Source of the DNA: Pseudomonas baetica
Lineage (GTDB): Bacteria; Pseudomonadota; Gammaproteobacteria; Pseudomonadales; Pseudomonadaceae
Assembly: GCF_019733355.1 (NCBI RefSeq)
Contig: NZ_JAIHLQ010000003.1
Coordinates: 186,001-250,000 of the forward strand
Direction: 5' to 3'
DNA: 64,000 bases
A model generated the notes under the pieces. That model had not been told where the DNA came from and searched no databases. It saw only the letters and a list, made by a program, of their open reading frames with translations. A program made the translations under genes and the position numbers. Below are positions 1-7,731 of this stretch, one piece after another. Position 1 is the first letter of the stretch, and each line of letters opens with the position of its first letter.

Positions 1-99
1 AATTTTATTCATTGCTTTGTCAGTGACTGTTCAAGGTAGGCCTAAATTCGGGCGCTATGCTTATGGGCATCTGCCGTTGATCCGAAGCTTTGACGCAAG

Positions 100-255
100 G
101 AGAGTAGTCATGAAAGATCAGGTCCATCACTGCGCGGCAGGTCAGTGAATGGCTGACCGCGACGCTGGGCCTTGATGGGCATAAAACCGTGATTGACGCT
201 GAAACCTTTGTGAATTGCCCGCAAACGCTGGTTGAGCATCAACACCAAATCCGGT
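100..255 (+). pseudogene. 5' fragment of an unidentified gene, frameshifted and truncated
   Basis: A ribosome site (AAGGAGAG near 98-105) precedes an ATG at 110, but that frame stops after 12 codons. The neighbouring frame, entered right after ATG-AA, is open from 114 to beyond 250 and reads like real protein (KIRSITARQVSEWLTATLG, then VIDAETFVNCPQTLVEHQHQ). One extra A in the AAA at codon 2 would explain the shift. Coding sense is lost near 250, where the 3' end of the convergent membrane-protein gene begins, so only about 45 residues survive. I do not recognise the family. The gene may simply be a relic. Confidence 0.4.
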
Positions 256-591
256 TCAGCTCAGTTGAGCCGCCTCGACAATTTTCTTCCGCTGCCGAAC
301 CCCACGAACCACCAGATACAACAAAGGCCCAACCGACACGAAAACCGCCGTCAACAGCAAGTAAGGCACCACCGACCAACCTGACTGCCCACGGGCCTTG
401 GCATCCTTGATCATCCAAACGCCGGCCAGTGTCGCCAGCACATACAAATCAATCACCACCTGCGCGGTATCCGGGTGCGACATCAGGCTGATCCCGAAGT
501 TGATCAGCGACTGTTCAGCCTGAAGCATTACCGAAACCGTATAACCGGTAAACGCGAGCAAAGCGGTGAGGGGCAAAGCGATAGACATCAT
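256..591 (-). CDS. Small integral membrane protein, DUF2834-like
   Basis: A 111-residue hydrophobic protein. About three membrane segments are visible: one near residues 4-24 (IALPLTALLAFTGYTVSVM), one around the VIDLYVLATLAGVWMI stretch, and one near the C-terminus (LLLTAVFVSVGPLLYLVV). The charged segment KDAKARGQSGW separates the last two and the tail is RQRKK-rich. Length and pattern recall DUF2834 proteins, which have no established function. The start is the first of two adjacent ATGs, with AAGGAA about 10 bases upstream. The frame is open further upstream but has no better ribosome site. Its 3' end overlaps the degenerate fragment on the other strand. Confidence 0.6.
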   Translation of the reverse strand: MMSIALPLTALLAFTGYTVSVMLQAEQSLINFGISLMSHPDTAQVVIDLYVLATLAGVWMIKDAKARGQSGWSVVPYLLLTAVFVSVGPLLYLVVRGVRQRKKIVEAAQLS

Positions 592-690
592 GCGTTCGTT
601 CCTTGAAGTGATGAGGGCAATCGCCAGCCTAGCGTTGCCACGCAAAATTGGCCATTGACTTGCGAGCAACGCCCGGGCTAATTTCGGCCC

Positions 691-756
691 ATGACTTCCA
701 CCGTATTGCGCTGCCAGCCAAGCATTATTACCGCCATTCCTCATTTGGCGGGCTAG
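691..756 (+). CDS. Putative 21-residue Thr/Ile leader peptide upstream of threonine dehydratase
   Basis: ATG at 691 opens a 21-codon frame ending TAG at 754-756. The product contains three Ile and three Thr, with an Ile-Ile-Thr-Ala-Ile run at codons 12-16. These amino acids are the end product and substrate of the pathway of the next gene, as in classical leader peptides. The stop falls inside one arm of a set of competing hairpins (729-797). The ribosome site is weak, with only a GGGCTA-type sequence upstream, so translation is inferred from the layout. Confidence 0.5.
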   Translation: MTSTVLRCQPSIITAIPHLAG

Positions 757-798
757 CTCACGACTGCAGCACCCAACCCGCCCTAGAGGCGGGTTTTC
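729..798 (+). promoter_or_regulatory. Putative transcription attenuator of the threonine dehydratase gene
   Basis: Four mutually exclusive segments are visible. Segment 1 (731-736, CCGCCA) pairs with segment 2 (746-751, TGGCGG). Segment 2 (747-752, GGCGGG) also pairs with segment 3 (777-782, CCCGCC). Segment 3 with flanking bases (775-782) pairs with segment 4 (788-795) to form a GC-rich hairpin followed by TTTTC, an intrinsic terminator. Segment 1 lies under the Ile-Ile-Thr codons of the leader. A ribosome stalled there would free segment 2 to pair with 3 (antiterminator); a ribosome reaching the stop would cover segment 2 and allow the terminator. The pairing is seen in the sequence; the regulation is inferred. 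Confidence 0.6.
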
Positions 799-842
799 AT
801 TTTCTGTCTCCGGGTTTCTGATCAAAGCGTCAGGAGACGACC

Positions 843-1856
843 ATGCCGCACAGCCCCGACCAGCAAGCCTTGCTTGAGCAATACGTGAAAAAGATCCTTG
901 CCGCGCCGGTCTACGACATTGCCATACGCACGCCGTTGCAGGCTGCGCCAGCGTTGTCTGAAGCACTGGGCAACCGCATCCTGCTCAAGCGTGAAGACCT
1001 GCAACCGACGTTCTCCTTCAAGATCCGCGGTGCCTACAACAAACTCGTGCAGTTGAGTGACGAGCAGAAGGCACGCGGGGTGATCACCGCCTCGGCCGGC
1101 AATCATGCCCAAGGTGTGGCGCTGGCGGCGCGGGAGTTAGGGATCGCTGCAATCATCGTCATGCCGTCGACAACGCCGGAGTTGAAAGTGCTGGGTGTGC
1201 GAAGTCGCGGCGCCGAAGCGCTGCTGCATGGCGAAAGCTTCCCGTTTGCCCTGGCCCATGCGCTGCAACTGGCCGCGCAGACCGGGCGCACCTTTGTTTC
1301 GCCCTTCGACGATACGGAGGTGATTGCCGGGCAAGGCACTGTAGCGATGGAGATCCTCCGTCAGCATCAAGGCACGCTGGACGCGATCTTCATCCCGGTT
1401 GGCGGTGGTGGTTTGATCGCCGGGATCGCCGCCTACGTCAAATACCTGCGCCCTGAAGTGCGCATTATCGGCGTCGAGTCCGAACATTCCGCGTGCCTGA
1501 AAGCGGCCATGCACGCCGGAGAGCGGGTGGTATTGCCCAATGTCGGCACTTTCGCCGACGGCGTGGCCGTGGCGCAGATCGGTGAGTATGGGTTTGAGGT
1601 GTGCCGCTTTTGCGTAGATGAGGTGCTCACGGTCAGCAACGACGACCTCTGTGCGGCAATCAAAAACATCTACGACGATACCCGCTCGATCACCGAACCT
1701 TCCGGCGCATTGGCGGTGGCCGGGATCAAACAGTACGTGGCGCGAAGCGGTGTGCGGGATCAGACCTTCGTGGCGATCGACTCAGGTGCCAACATCAACT
1801 TCGACAGCCTGCGCCACGTCGCTGAGCGCGCCGCTGCATGCGGCGTTCCAGCGTAA
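843..1856 (+). CDS. ilvA: Threonine dehydratase (threonine ammonia-lyase), short form without regulatory domain
   Basis: A PLP-dependent fold-type II enzyme that deaminates L-threonine to 2-oxobutanoate, the first committed step of isoleucine synthesis. The PLP lysine is K60 in SFKIRGAYN, preceded by the substrate-binding ASAGNHAQG further on at about residue 83. A phosphate-binding glycine loop (PVGGGGLIAG) lies near residue 185. At 337 residues it ends shortly after the catalytic core (GANINFDSLRHVAERA) and lacks the C-terminal ACT-like domains that give isoleucine feedback in the roughly 500-residue form. The frame starts right after GGAGACGACC and follows the putative attenuator, which may compensate for missing allosteric control. 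It could alternatively be a catabolic (TdcB-like) or serine/threonine enzyme. Confidence 0.9.
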   Translation: MPHSPDQQALLEQYVKKILAAPVYDIAIRTPLQAAPALSEALGNRILLKREDLQPTFSFKIRGAYNKLVQLSDEQKARGVITASAGNHAQGVALAARELGIAAIIVMPSTTPELKVLGVRSRGAEALLHGESFPFALAHALQLAAQTGRTFVSPFDDTEVIAGQGTVAMEILRQHQGTLDAIFIPVGGGGLIAGIAAYVKYLRPEVRIIGVESEHSACLKAAMHAGERVVLPNVGTFADGVAVAQIGEYGFEVCRFCVDEVLTVSNDDLCAAIKNIYDDTRSITEPSGALAVAGIKQYVARSGVRDQTFVAIDSGANINFDSLRHVAERAAACGVPA

Positions 1857-1860
1857 GCGC

Positions 1861-2166
1861 TCAAGCCAACAATGGGCGCAGAAAGCTGCGCTCGTAGCTG
1901 ACGATGAACTTCTTCTCGAGCAGTGATTGCACCAGCGCGCTGCTTTGCGGATCGGTCAGGGCGATATGCCGGTAGCTTTCGTAATCCGCCAACGACGGAA
2001 AACTGAACAGGCAGTAAGCGATATTGCTCGCACCCTCTGACGGCAGGAAGTAGCCGCGATGGGTGCCGCCCAGTCGCTCGACAATGCCGAGCCAAGCCTT
2101 GGCGTAGGCCTCGAACTCCGTCAATTGGTAAGGATCGATCACGTATCTGACGTGGCAGGTAATCAC
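1861..2166 (-). CDS. NIPSNAP-family small protein
   Basis: A 101-residue protein matching the ferredoxin-like alpha/beta-barrel NIPSNAP pattern: it opens with a strand-forming VRYVIDPYQLTEFEAYAKAW, followed by LGGTHRGYFLPSEG and an SLADYESYRHI helix. Members are cytosolic and often of unknown function. The start ATG has a GGAGCGACATCTG-like leader (AAGGAG on the minus strand about 10 bases upstream). It converges on the threonine dehydratase gene, with stops only four bases apart, and ecotin lies upstream on the same strand 21 bases away. Confidence 0.75.
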   Translation of the reverse strand: MITCHVRYVIDPYQLTEFEAYAKAWLGIVERLGGTHRGYFLPSEGASNIAYCLFSFPSLADYESYRHIALTDPQSSALVQSLLEKKFIVSYERSFLRPLLA

Positions 2167-2187
2167 AGATGTCGCTCCTTGCTCAGG

Positions 2188-2673
2188 TCATTCCTGAATG
2201 GCAGTGCCGACTTTGTCCGAAGCCGACCAGATGCGATAGCGCACTTCCACGTCCGAGGGCGCATAAACCACGACCGGCAGTTTACTGTTGTAACGCAGCA
2301 AGAAGCCGTCACCGACGACGGGCACGAACGCGCGTTTCTTCGGGATCCCGGCAGGGCAGGCCATCATCGTGCTCATCGGACCGCTGACCCTTTCCAGTCG
2401 ATAGAACGGGTAGCCCCAGCCCTCGAGGTTTTTCTCGGCAAGCACGCCGCCCAAGTGTTGGCGATTGCAATCCACTTCAAGGGTTTTACCCGCGAGGATC
2501 TCGACCTGAAAGTTCTCTTCCTGATCCTGCTTGGGCAGATGAATGACCTGACGAGTGAAACCGGCTTCCGCCTTGGGATACGGCGCCACATCTTCCAGTT
2601 TGGCGGCGTGAGCAAACGTGGACAGGGTGGCGATGATCAGGCCGGTGGTCGCGCCGGCGCGGAAAGAAACCAT
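2188..2673 (-). CDS. eco: Ecotin, periplasmic serine protease inhibitor
   Basis: Ecotin is a dimeric periplasmic inhibitor of trypsin-fold serine proteases. The 161-residue precursor has a signal peptide (about 1-23, ending AHA). The mature part has ecotin landmarks: [20 protein letters not shown] at its start, the [10 protein letters not shown] region, the primary loop STMMACP with methionine 103 at P1 (same residues as in E. coli ecotin) and its paired cysteines, and the C-terminal [10 protein letters not shown] strand. The start at 2673 has GGAGG seven bases upstream. It lies immediately upstream of the NIPSNAP-like gene with which it may be cotranscribed. Confidence 0.9.
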   Translation of the reverse strand: MVSFRAGATTGLIIATLSTFAHAAKLEDVAPYPKAEAGFTRQVIHLPKQDQEENFQVEILAGKTLEVDCNRQHLGGVLAEKNLEGWGYPFYRLERVSGPMSTMMACPAGIPKKRAFVPVVGDGFLLRYNSKLPVVVYAPSDVEVRYRIWSASDKVGTAIQE

Positions 2674-3044
2674 GGGAGCCTCCTTGCGGGTGTAGTGTGG
2701 TTGAGCGGCATTCTTACCCTCACGCGCGTCGAATGCAAACCGACGCCGAGTTGCAATTTGCAGGGCCTGGAAGGCCTTTTCTTGCATTTTGCAACTGGCC
2801 AAATACTGGCCTCGTCGCCAAGTGCTTGATTTTTATAGGGTCAAAACGATCCGATGAAAGGCACGCTTTATGCGTCTGTTTGGTGCAGCGCACCGGGTTC
2901 GGGCGCCTACACTCCAAGAGGCATTTCGCCGTACAACCGTTTGCCGCACCCAGGGAAATAGCGGGGATCCACCCGCGCAGGGGCAGTAAAAACGGTCAAC
3001 GTGAAGCGTTGATTGGCCGTTTCATTATCAAGGAGAGTTTCACC

Positions 3045-3314
3045 ATGTTTCTGTCTGCTTTGGAACTACGCAATATCATTGAAAGCAGCTTTCTGCCGAA
3101 ACGTTGCCAATGCACGCTGTCGCCGGAGCTGTCGATGACCGTCAAGGTCTTCGGCGATCACCAGACCGATCAGGTCGACCTGCTCGTCAGCGGCATTGAT
3201 GCCAGCCACCTCAATGGCTCTCGCGCAATCAACGACCTGATCGCCGGACTGCGCTCGGATCTGGCACAACAAGCGACGCCACATCATTACAGTCCTCGAT
3301 CAAAAGCCGTTTAA
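3045..3314 (+). CDS. DUF1652 family protein
   Basis: An 89-residue protein beginning MFLSALELRNIIESSFLPKRC and containing CQCTLSPELSMTVKVF, the pattern of DUF1652, a small family abundant in Pseudomonas and without known function. The start ATG is preceded by AAGGAGAG with good spacing; an upstream-extended frame has no comparable site. The body is compact alpha/beta; no signal peptide or membrane segment is visible. Its stop overlaps the stop of the convergent membrane-protein gene by four bases. Confidence 0.75.
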   Translation: MFLSALELRNIIESSFLPKRCQCTLSPELSMTVKVFGDHQTDQVDLLVSGIDASHLNGSRAINDLIAGLRSDLAQQATPHHYSPRSKAV

Positions 3315-3709
3315 CGCACTGTTTCACCCTGTTCGACGGTCACGCGCCGGGCCTGCACAAACCCAAGGCCCAGCGCGAACTCGACCAGCACCGCGAGCAG
3401 AATCACGGGGCCGGCGTGGCCGTTCAACCATTCAGCAAAACCCAGCACCGCCAGACCAAAACACCCAACGATAAAACCGTTGCTCAGGGCATTACGCGCG
3501 AGTGACACCGGCGCTTTGCGCACCAGATAAAACATCACGCCCAACGCTGCAAACAGCACCGCGCTGCGCCGTGCGACAAATCCTGCCGCCGTCGAATACT
3601 CAATACTCCAGATCGCCAACAGCACGTCCGGCAAAAAGCCCCAAACCAGCGCCAGCAGAACACACAAAGAAGAGGTGATGCCTGACAACGCGCGAAATGA
3701 CAACTGCAT
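3311..3709 (-). CDS. Four-helix membrane protein of unknown function
   Basis: A 132-residue protein with about four hydrophobic segments: LSGITSSLCVLLALVWGFL, the AGFVARRSAVLFAALGVMFYL region, SNGFIVGCFGLAVLGFAE and PVILLAVLVEFALGLGFV. The layout (short loops, an ARR motif in the second helix) recalls small four-TM DUF4345-type proteins, but I am not sure of the family. The start at 3709 has an AAGGA site 9 bases upstream. Confidence 0.6.
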   Translation of the reverse strand: MQLSFRALSGITSSLCVLLALVWGFLPDVLLAIWSIEYSTAAGFVARRSAVLFAALGVMFYLVRKAPVSLARNALSNGFIVGCFGLAVLGFAEWLNGHAGPVILLAVLVEFALGLGFVQARRVTVEQGETVR

Positions 3710-3799
3710 GGCGAATCCTTGCGGCAGTGAAGAAAGCACCGAGCATAACCGCACAAAACACTTCGCGCCTACCGCAAACCCGCAAATCAGAGCTTTCCG

Positions 3800-4069
3800 T
3801 CAGTTTTGATAACTGCACGCATCTGACAATTTTCGATAACTGATTTGCTCAGCGTTGCCGTTGTTGTCGATGTACTTCATGTGGGCCGTGATGACCTTGC
3901 AATCCATGGTTAGCGGCTCAGTCAAGGACACCACCTGCGCTACATGTAGCGGCATGCCGTACTCATAAGGCACGGCATTTTGCATAGACGATGTGTCATT
4001 GGCTTGTGCCAGCCCTGCGAACGCGGTGCAGGCAAGGGAGGTGGTGAGCATGAGGTGACGAATGTTCAT
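3800..4069 (-). CDS. DUF2790 family secreted small protein
   Basis: An 89-residue precursor with a clear Sec signal peptide (MNIRHLMLTTSLACTAFAGL, cleavage after AQA around residue 22). The mature part contains YEYGMPLHVAQVVSL and a pair of cysteines (one in MDCKVITAHMKYIDNNG, one in SDACSYQN) that probably form a disulfide. This is the DUF2790 pattern, a periplasmic family largely limited to pseudomonads with no agreed function. The start has GGAGTCC about 5 bases upstream. Confidence 0.75.
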   Translation of the reverse strand: MNIRHLMLTTSLACTAFAGLAQANDTSSMQNAVPYEYGMPLHVAQVVSLTEPLTMDCKVITAHMKYIDNNGNAEQISYRKLSDACSYQN

Positions 4070-4221
4070 GAAAGGACTCCCGTACGGCGCGAAGAGAGTT
4101 CGGCATGTTGCGCGCCAAACCTGCCGCACTGGGCGTCAGCCAAAAGCGCTGAGGGAGTGCGGTTCAGTAGAGTTTTTGACCGCAACGTTAAGCGATGGTT
4201 AACCGAGTTAAAAACCGGCTG

Positions 4222-4818
4222 TCAGAGAGCGGGGCGATTTCTTCGAGATGCAGTGCGTATTCCTACAAGCGCAGATGCCTTGTCTGCTTTCGGCTGCTGG
4301 AGTGGGGCGGTTATGGTTTGGCGTCGCTGCAAAATCAGTGATTCGGGTTTGGTCACCTGAGAATAATCAATTGCATATGTGCCATCATTTGCGGCGCGAA
4401 CATCGTTGTTCGCGCAGTGCATTGCTGTGGCGGCTGTGTGCAGGACGCCTTCGGGCGAGCTGAGTTTGATTGTTCTCGGTTGACCAAGCCTGTACACGGC
4501 CGCCTCCCACTGTTTGGTCACGGTGCTGGCGGTTACTTTGACGATTCGCAGGCTTTTTTTAAGGCCGTCGCCCGGGCCCGGAATCCAGCCGATGACGGCC
4601 ATCAGCAGGTCGAACTGTGCGTCTTCCTTGCCATCAGTCGACTCTGCGTTGTAGAGGACGATAGCGGATTCGATGGTGTCGTAGGCATCAATGGCCTGAC
4701 CCAGAAACGGCACAGCGCCGAGGGCGATGCCTTTTGCCAGCTCAACGGCGGCTTCTTGACAGGCGGCGCTACGGTCTTCGCCGTCCTCGTTTGGGCTCTC
4801 AACTACTGCCTCACTTAT
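4222..4818 (-). CDS. Decaying T6SS effector fragment downstream of vgrG, probable ATA start
   Basis: The frame runs from an ATA at 4818-4816 to TGA at 4222, giving 198 residues. The middle part (LAKGIALGAVPFLGQAIDAY, then FDLLMAVIGWIPGPGDG LKKSLRIV) resembles the N-terminal scaffold of VgrG-linked polymorphic toxins/effectors. The C-terminus (TASRRNRPAL) looks like read-through rather than a toxin domain. GGAGG lies five bases before the ATA, and the sequence CATAAGTGAGG would be an ATGA stop/start overlap if the third base were G. The second in-frame start is GTG at 4713 without a ribosome site. Probably a relic of a larger effector gene; expression is doubtful. Confidence 0.45.
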   Translation of the reverse strand: MSEAVVESPNEDGEDRSAACQEAAVELAKGIALGAVPFLGQAIDAYDTIESAIVLYNAESTDGKEDAQFDLLMAVIGWIPGPGDGLKKSLRIVKVTASTVTKQWEAAVYRLGQPRTIKLSSPEGVLHTAATAMHCANNDVRAANDGTYAIDYSQVTKPESLILQRRQTITAPLQQPKADKASALVGIRTASRRNRPAL

Positions 4819-5123
4819 GTCAGCCTCCCTGCGGCTTGCTCCACTAATGCTTGTAAATCAACCTTGTTTGGGTCCAGGCCGAGCTTGCGTAAATCGTCGT
4901 TAACTTTCTCGTCCGAGTTTTGCACCACTGCGACACTTTCGCGGCTGAACGGCCGCGGATCTTCGCCGTAATAGACTTTGGTCGGACCTTTTGGCACGTC
5001 CTCCAACCGGGCGAATCCGTTGTCATCCAGCACGCCTTCATGTGTCGAGCCGTCCGCAAAATCAACGCGATATGAGGCGCCGGGCACGGGTTCAAGGTTG
5101 CCGTAATGCAGGTTCAGTTCCAG
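4815..5123 (-). pseudogene. C-terminal extension of VgrG, separated from vgrG by an in-frame TAG
   Basis: This stretch is in the same frame as vgrG and starts immediately after its TAG. It reads LELNLHYGNLEPVPGASY, then VDFADGSTHEGVLDDNGFA and KVYYGEDPRPFS, a small domain commonly fused to the C-terminus of VgrG or the N-terminus of VgrG-linked effectors. The only start-like codon (GTG at 5087) lies inside the domain and has no ribosome site. The simplest reading is a CAG-to-TAG change that truncated vgrG. It ends at TAA 4815-4817, overlapping the ATA of the next frame. Confidence 0.6.
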
Positions 5124-7106
5124 CTAGGTCGGATTGGCCTTGGCCGTTTTCATCAACCTGCCGGCAATGTCCGTTGCCGCCAACCCGGGAATCAACGGAA
5201 TCAAAATCCCGATCCCGGTCCCAACCCCCGGCGCGCCGCCAGTATTAGCCTTCACCTCAGCCCCACTAATCGTCACACCACCCGCATCAACCTTCACAAA
5301 ACTCCCACCAGCCTTGGCCGTGAGCTCCATGCCTCCCTCAACCACAACCTTCTCGCCAGCGTGGTAGTGAATCTCCGTCCCGGCCTCGACAAACTGCGCC
5401 GTACCCACTTTCACATGTTGGGTCACGCCAACCGTCAGGTGGTCATCCGCACGCATTTCACTGGCGCGATCCAGATGGGTGATCCGGTGTTCTTCAACCT
5501 TGAATTCGCTCAGGGTGTTGGCTTCGACGGTGTCATGCCGTTCGTTGCCGACGCGGATCTTCTGGTCGTGCTCGATGTTTTCGTCCCAGTCGCGCTGGGC
5601 GTGGATGTAGATCTGTTCGATGCCTTTTTTGTCTTCGATGCGGAATTCGTTGTAGCCCTTGCCGCCCGGGGAGCTGAGGGTTTTGAAGGTGCTGCGGGTC
5701 TTGTTCGCCGGGAGGTCGTAGGGGACGACGTTTTCTTTGTGGTACAGGCATCCCGTGACCAGTGGCTGGTCGGGGTCGCCTTCGAGGAAGGTGACGAGGA
5801 CTTCCATGCCGATGCGCGGGATGGCGAGGCCGCCGTAGGCGCTGCCGGCCCAGCCGCTGGCGACGCGCATCCAGCAGGTGGTTTTGTCGTCGCCCTGGCC
5901 GTCGCGGTCCCAGTGGAACTGGACCTTGATGCGGCCGTATTGATCGCAGTGGATTTCTTCGCCGGCGGGACCGGTGACGATGGCGGTCTGGCTGCCGAGG
6001 ACTTTTGGTTTCGGGTGTTCGAGGGCAGGGCGGTAGTGCGCGTCCCACGGGGTGGCGAGGAAGCTGTTGCGGTAGCCCTGGTGGAAATCGCTTTTGTTGT
6101 CGGTGACGTCGCTGGTGACGTTTTCGCCGAGCACTTGCGGTTGCTTGCCTTCGTGGAAGACTTCGAGCAGCAACCACATATCGTTCCACTCGGCGCGCGG
6201 GTGTTCGGCGAGGGTGAGGAAATGGCCGCTGGTGAGGGTTGGTTCGTCACCTTTGCCTTCGGCGAGTTTGAAGTCGCTGCGATGGCGTTCCAGTGCGCGG
6301 GTCGAGAGGAGCTTGCCGCGCTCGCGGGTAGTGAAGCGGCCGGGGTAATCGTAGTCTTCGAGGTCCGGGGCGAAAGGGCTGGTTGCCGTGCTTTCGGGGA
6401 GGATCTGCGGCTTTTCGAAGTCGTAGTCGCGGCGGCTGACGCGAGTGGTGCGGGTTTCCAGGCGCAGGTTGAAGCGCTTGATCACCGGTTTGTCAGCGCT
6501 CATGCCGGAGTCTTGCTGGTAGCTCACGGCTTTAAGTTTGCGAAACACCGTCTGGTCGTCGCCGAACACCAGTTTGTGGCCGCTACTGCTGTGCTGGAAG
6601 TGGAAGTGAATGCCTTCCTCTTCGCACAGGCGCTGGATGAAGTGCAGGTCTGATTCGTCGTACTGCACGCAGTAGTCGCGCTCGGGGTACTCGGCGCCGA
6701 GCTGGAAACTGTAGGCGTCGGCGAGAATGCCGCGATCTTCCAGCACCTGAGCGATGATCTTCGGCACGGTCAGTTGCTGGAAAATTTGCTGATCATGGTT
6801 GTGCCGCAGGTACGCCAGTTGCGGCACCAGGCTGATGCTGTATCGGGTCAGGGTCTTGCCGGAATCGCCTTGCTCGATGCGATACACCAGGCCATGAATC
6901 TTGCCTTCGCCGGTGGCGCCAAAGGTCAGCACACCGGGCTTGTGCAGCAGCTCTTCGAGCTTCAGATCGGGGCGGACGCTGACCAGTTCGAGGTCAAAAC
7001 GGAACGGTTCGTTGAGGGCTTCGCGACCGGTGAAGCTGAGGACTTGCAGGTCGGCGTTGGCGCCTTCAAGCGTGAGGGTGATGTGGGTTGCGTTGGCGTC
7101 CAGCAT
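5124..7106 (-). CDS. vgrG: VgrG, type VI secretion spike protein
   Basis: VgrG trimers form the tip of the T6SS puncturing device and carry effectors. The 660-residue protein has the gp27-like part (ITLTLEGANADLQVLSFTGRE..., FHFQHSSSGHKLVFGDD), the gp5-type OB fold (QTAIVTGPAGEEIHCDQYG RIKVQFHWDRDG, then GSAYGGLAIPRIGMEVLVTF) and the needle region (IYIHAQRDWDENIEHDQ, RITHLDRASEMRADDHLTVG). The start ATG at 7106 is chosen over an upstream frame extension because VgrG N-termini begin close to this point; the ribosome site (GGAAC) is modest. It ends at a TAG that separates it from an in-frame C-terminal extension. No other T6SS structural genes are in the window, so this is an orphan vgrG. Confidence 0.85.
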   Translation of the reverse strand: MLDANATHITLTLEGANADLQVLSFTGREALNEPFRFDLELVSVRPDLKLEELLHKPGVLTFGATGEGKIHGLVYRIEQGDSGKTLTRYSISLVPQLAYLRHNHDQQIFQQLTVPKIIAQVLEDRGILADAYSFQLGAEYPERDYCVQYDESDLHFIQRLCEEEGIHFHFQHSSSGHKLVFGDDQTVFRKLKAVSYQQDSGMSADKPVIKRFNLRLETRTTRVSRRDYDFEKPQILPESTATSPFAPDLEDYDYPGRFTTRERGKLLSTRALERHRSDFKLAEGKGDEPTLTSGHFLTLAEHPRAEWNDMWLLLEVFHEGKQPQVLGENVTSDVTDNKSDFHQGYRNSFLATPWDAHYRPALEHPKPKVLGSQTAIVTGPAGEEIHCDQYGRIKVQFHWDRDGQGDDKTTCWMRVASGWAGSAYGGLAIPRIGMEVLVTFLEGDPDQPLVTGCLYHKENVVPYDLPANKTRSTFKTLSSPGGKGYNEFRIEDKKGIEQIYIHAQRDWDENIEHDQKIRVGNERHDTVEANTLSEFKVEEHRITHLDRASEMRADDHLTVGVTQHVKVGTAQFVEAGTEIHYHAGEKVVVEGGMELTAKAGGSFVKVDAGGVTISGAEVKANTGGAPGVGTGIGILIPLIPGLAATDIAGRLMKTAKANPT

Positions 7107-7360
7107 GCCTAGAGTTCCGTCCGTTGAATAAGCAGGTGACGGATGATGTCGGATTAGGCTGACTCGTTCAAGGCGCAAATGCCGTAGTGAGGGGCTTGGC
7201 AGCGTATGGGGGAAACCCTTAGTTGGGCCATTTGGCCTAATGAAATCGGGCGTTTTAGCCGATATACCCGCGACGGTTACGCGTATTCAACTGACCGGGC
7301 GCATGAGAATTACCAGTCAGTTTCAGACTAGAGTTGCCTGTAGCACGTCAAAGCCATCGG
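7107..7360. other. Non-coding stretch upstream of vgrG
   Basis: About 250 bases between the vgrG start and the porin relic. It should hold the vgrG promoter on the minus strand. I see no coding frame with a ribosome site, no strong hairpin and no repeat. Base composition drops locally around 7200-7330. Confidence 0.4.
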
Positions 7361-7707
7361 CCATCAACCATGTTCAACGGTGCAATGCTGACGTCCAACG
7401 AAGTGAAAGATCTGACCCTCGTGGTGTCGCGACGGGACAAGTACACCGCGCGTGTTAAAGGCCGATGTACGTCTGATTAAAAGTGCCGACAGCGGCGCCG
7501 AAAGAGTCGGTTCCATCGACGGCCACACGCTCAGTGGCGGTTGGCCGCGCATGAACGACGACAACTCGATGCCTTACTTCGATGGGAGCAACCCGTATCT
7601 GGTCAACTGTGTGCAGGTCAACGACTTACCGCACCCGATACGAGAAGTTTGCCTGGGATGTGGATGAGACCCGGTTGATGGTGAGTTACAACTTTTGGGT
7701 GTTGTGA
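7361..7707 (+). pseudogene. Relic of an OprD-family outer-membrane porin gene
   Basis: Pieces of an OprD-type porin are readable in successive frames. FNGAMLTSNEVKDLTLVV matches the barrel region usually reading LTS.E.KDLT. After a frameshift comes ADVRLIKSADSGAERVGSID and MPYFDGSNPYLVNCVQVND, the loop/strand region with the typical DPYLVN.VQ. After another break comes YEKFAWDVDETRLMVSYNF, the closing barrel strand, ending with TGA at 7705. An intact member has about 420 codons; only about 110 remain, so there are large deletions as well as frameshifts. Confidence 0.6.
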
Positions 7708-7731
7708 ACCTCAGATTTGTAGTGTTTGATC

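Noticed and set aside
5106..6653. 515-codon open frame on the plus strand opposite vgrG
   Set aside because: Val/Ala/Phe-rich nonsense caused by VgrG codon use; no ribosome site.
4222..7106. A complete type VI secretion cluster
   Set aside because: Only vgrG and decayed cargo pieces are present; no tss genes such as hcp, tssB, tssC or clpV occur in the window.
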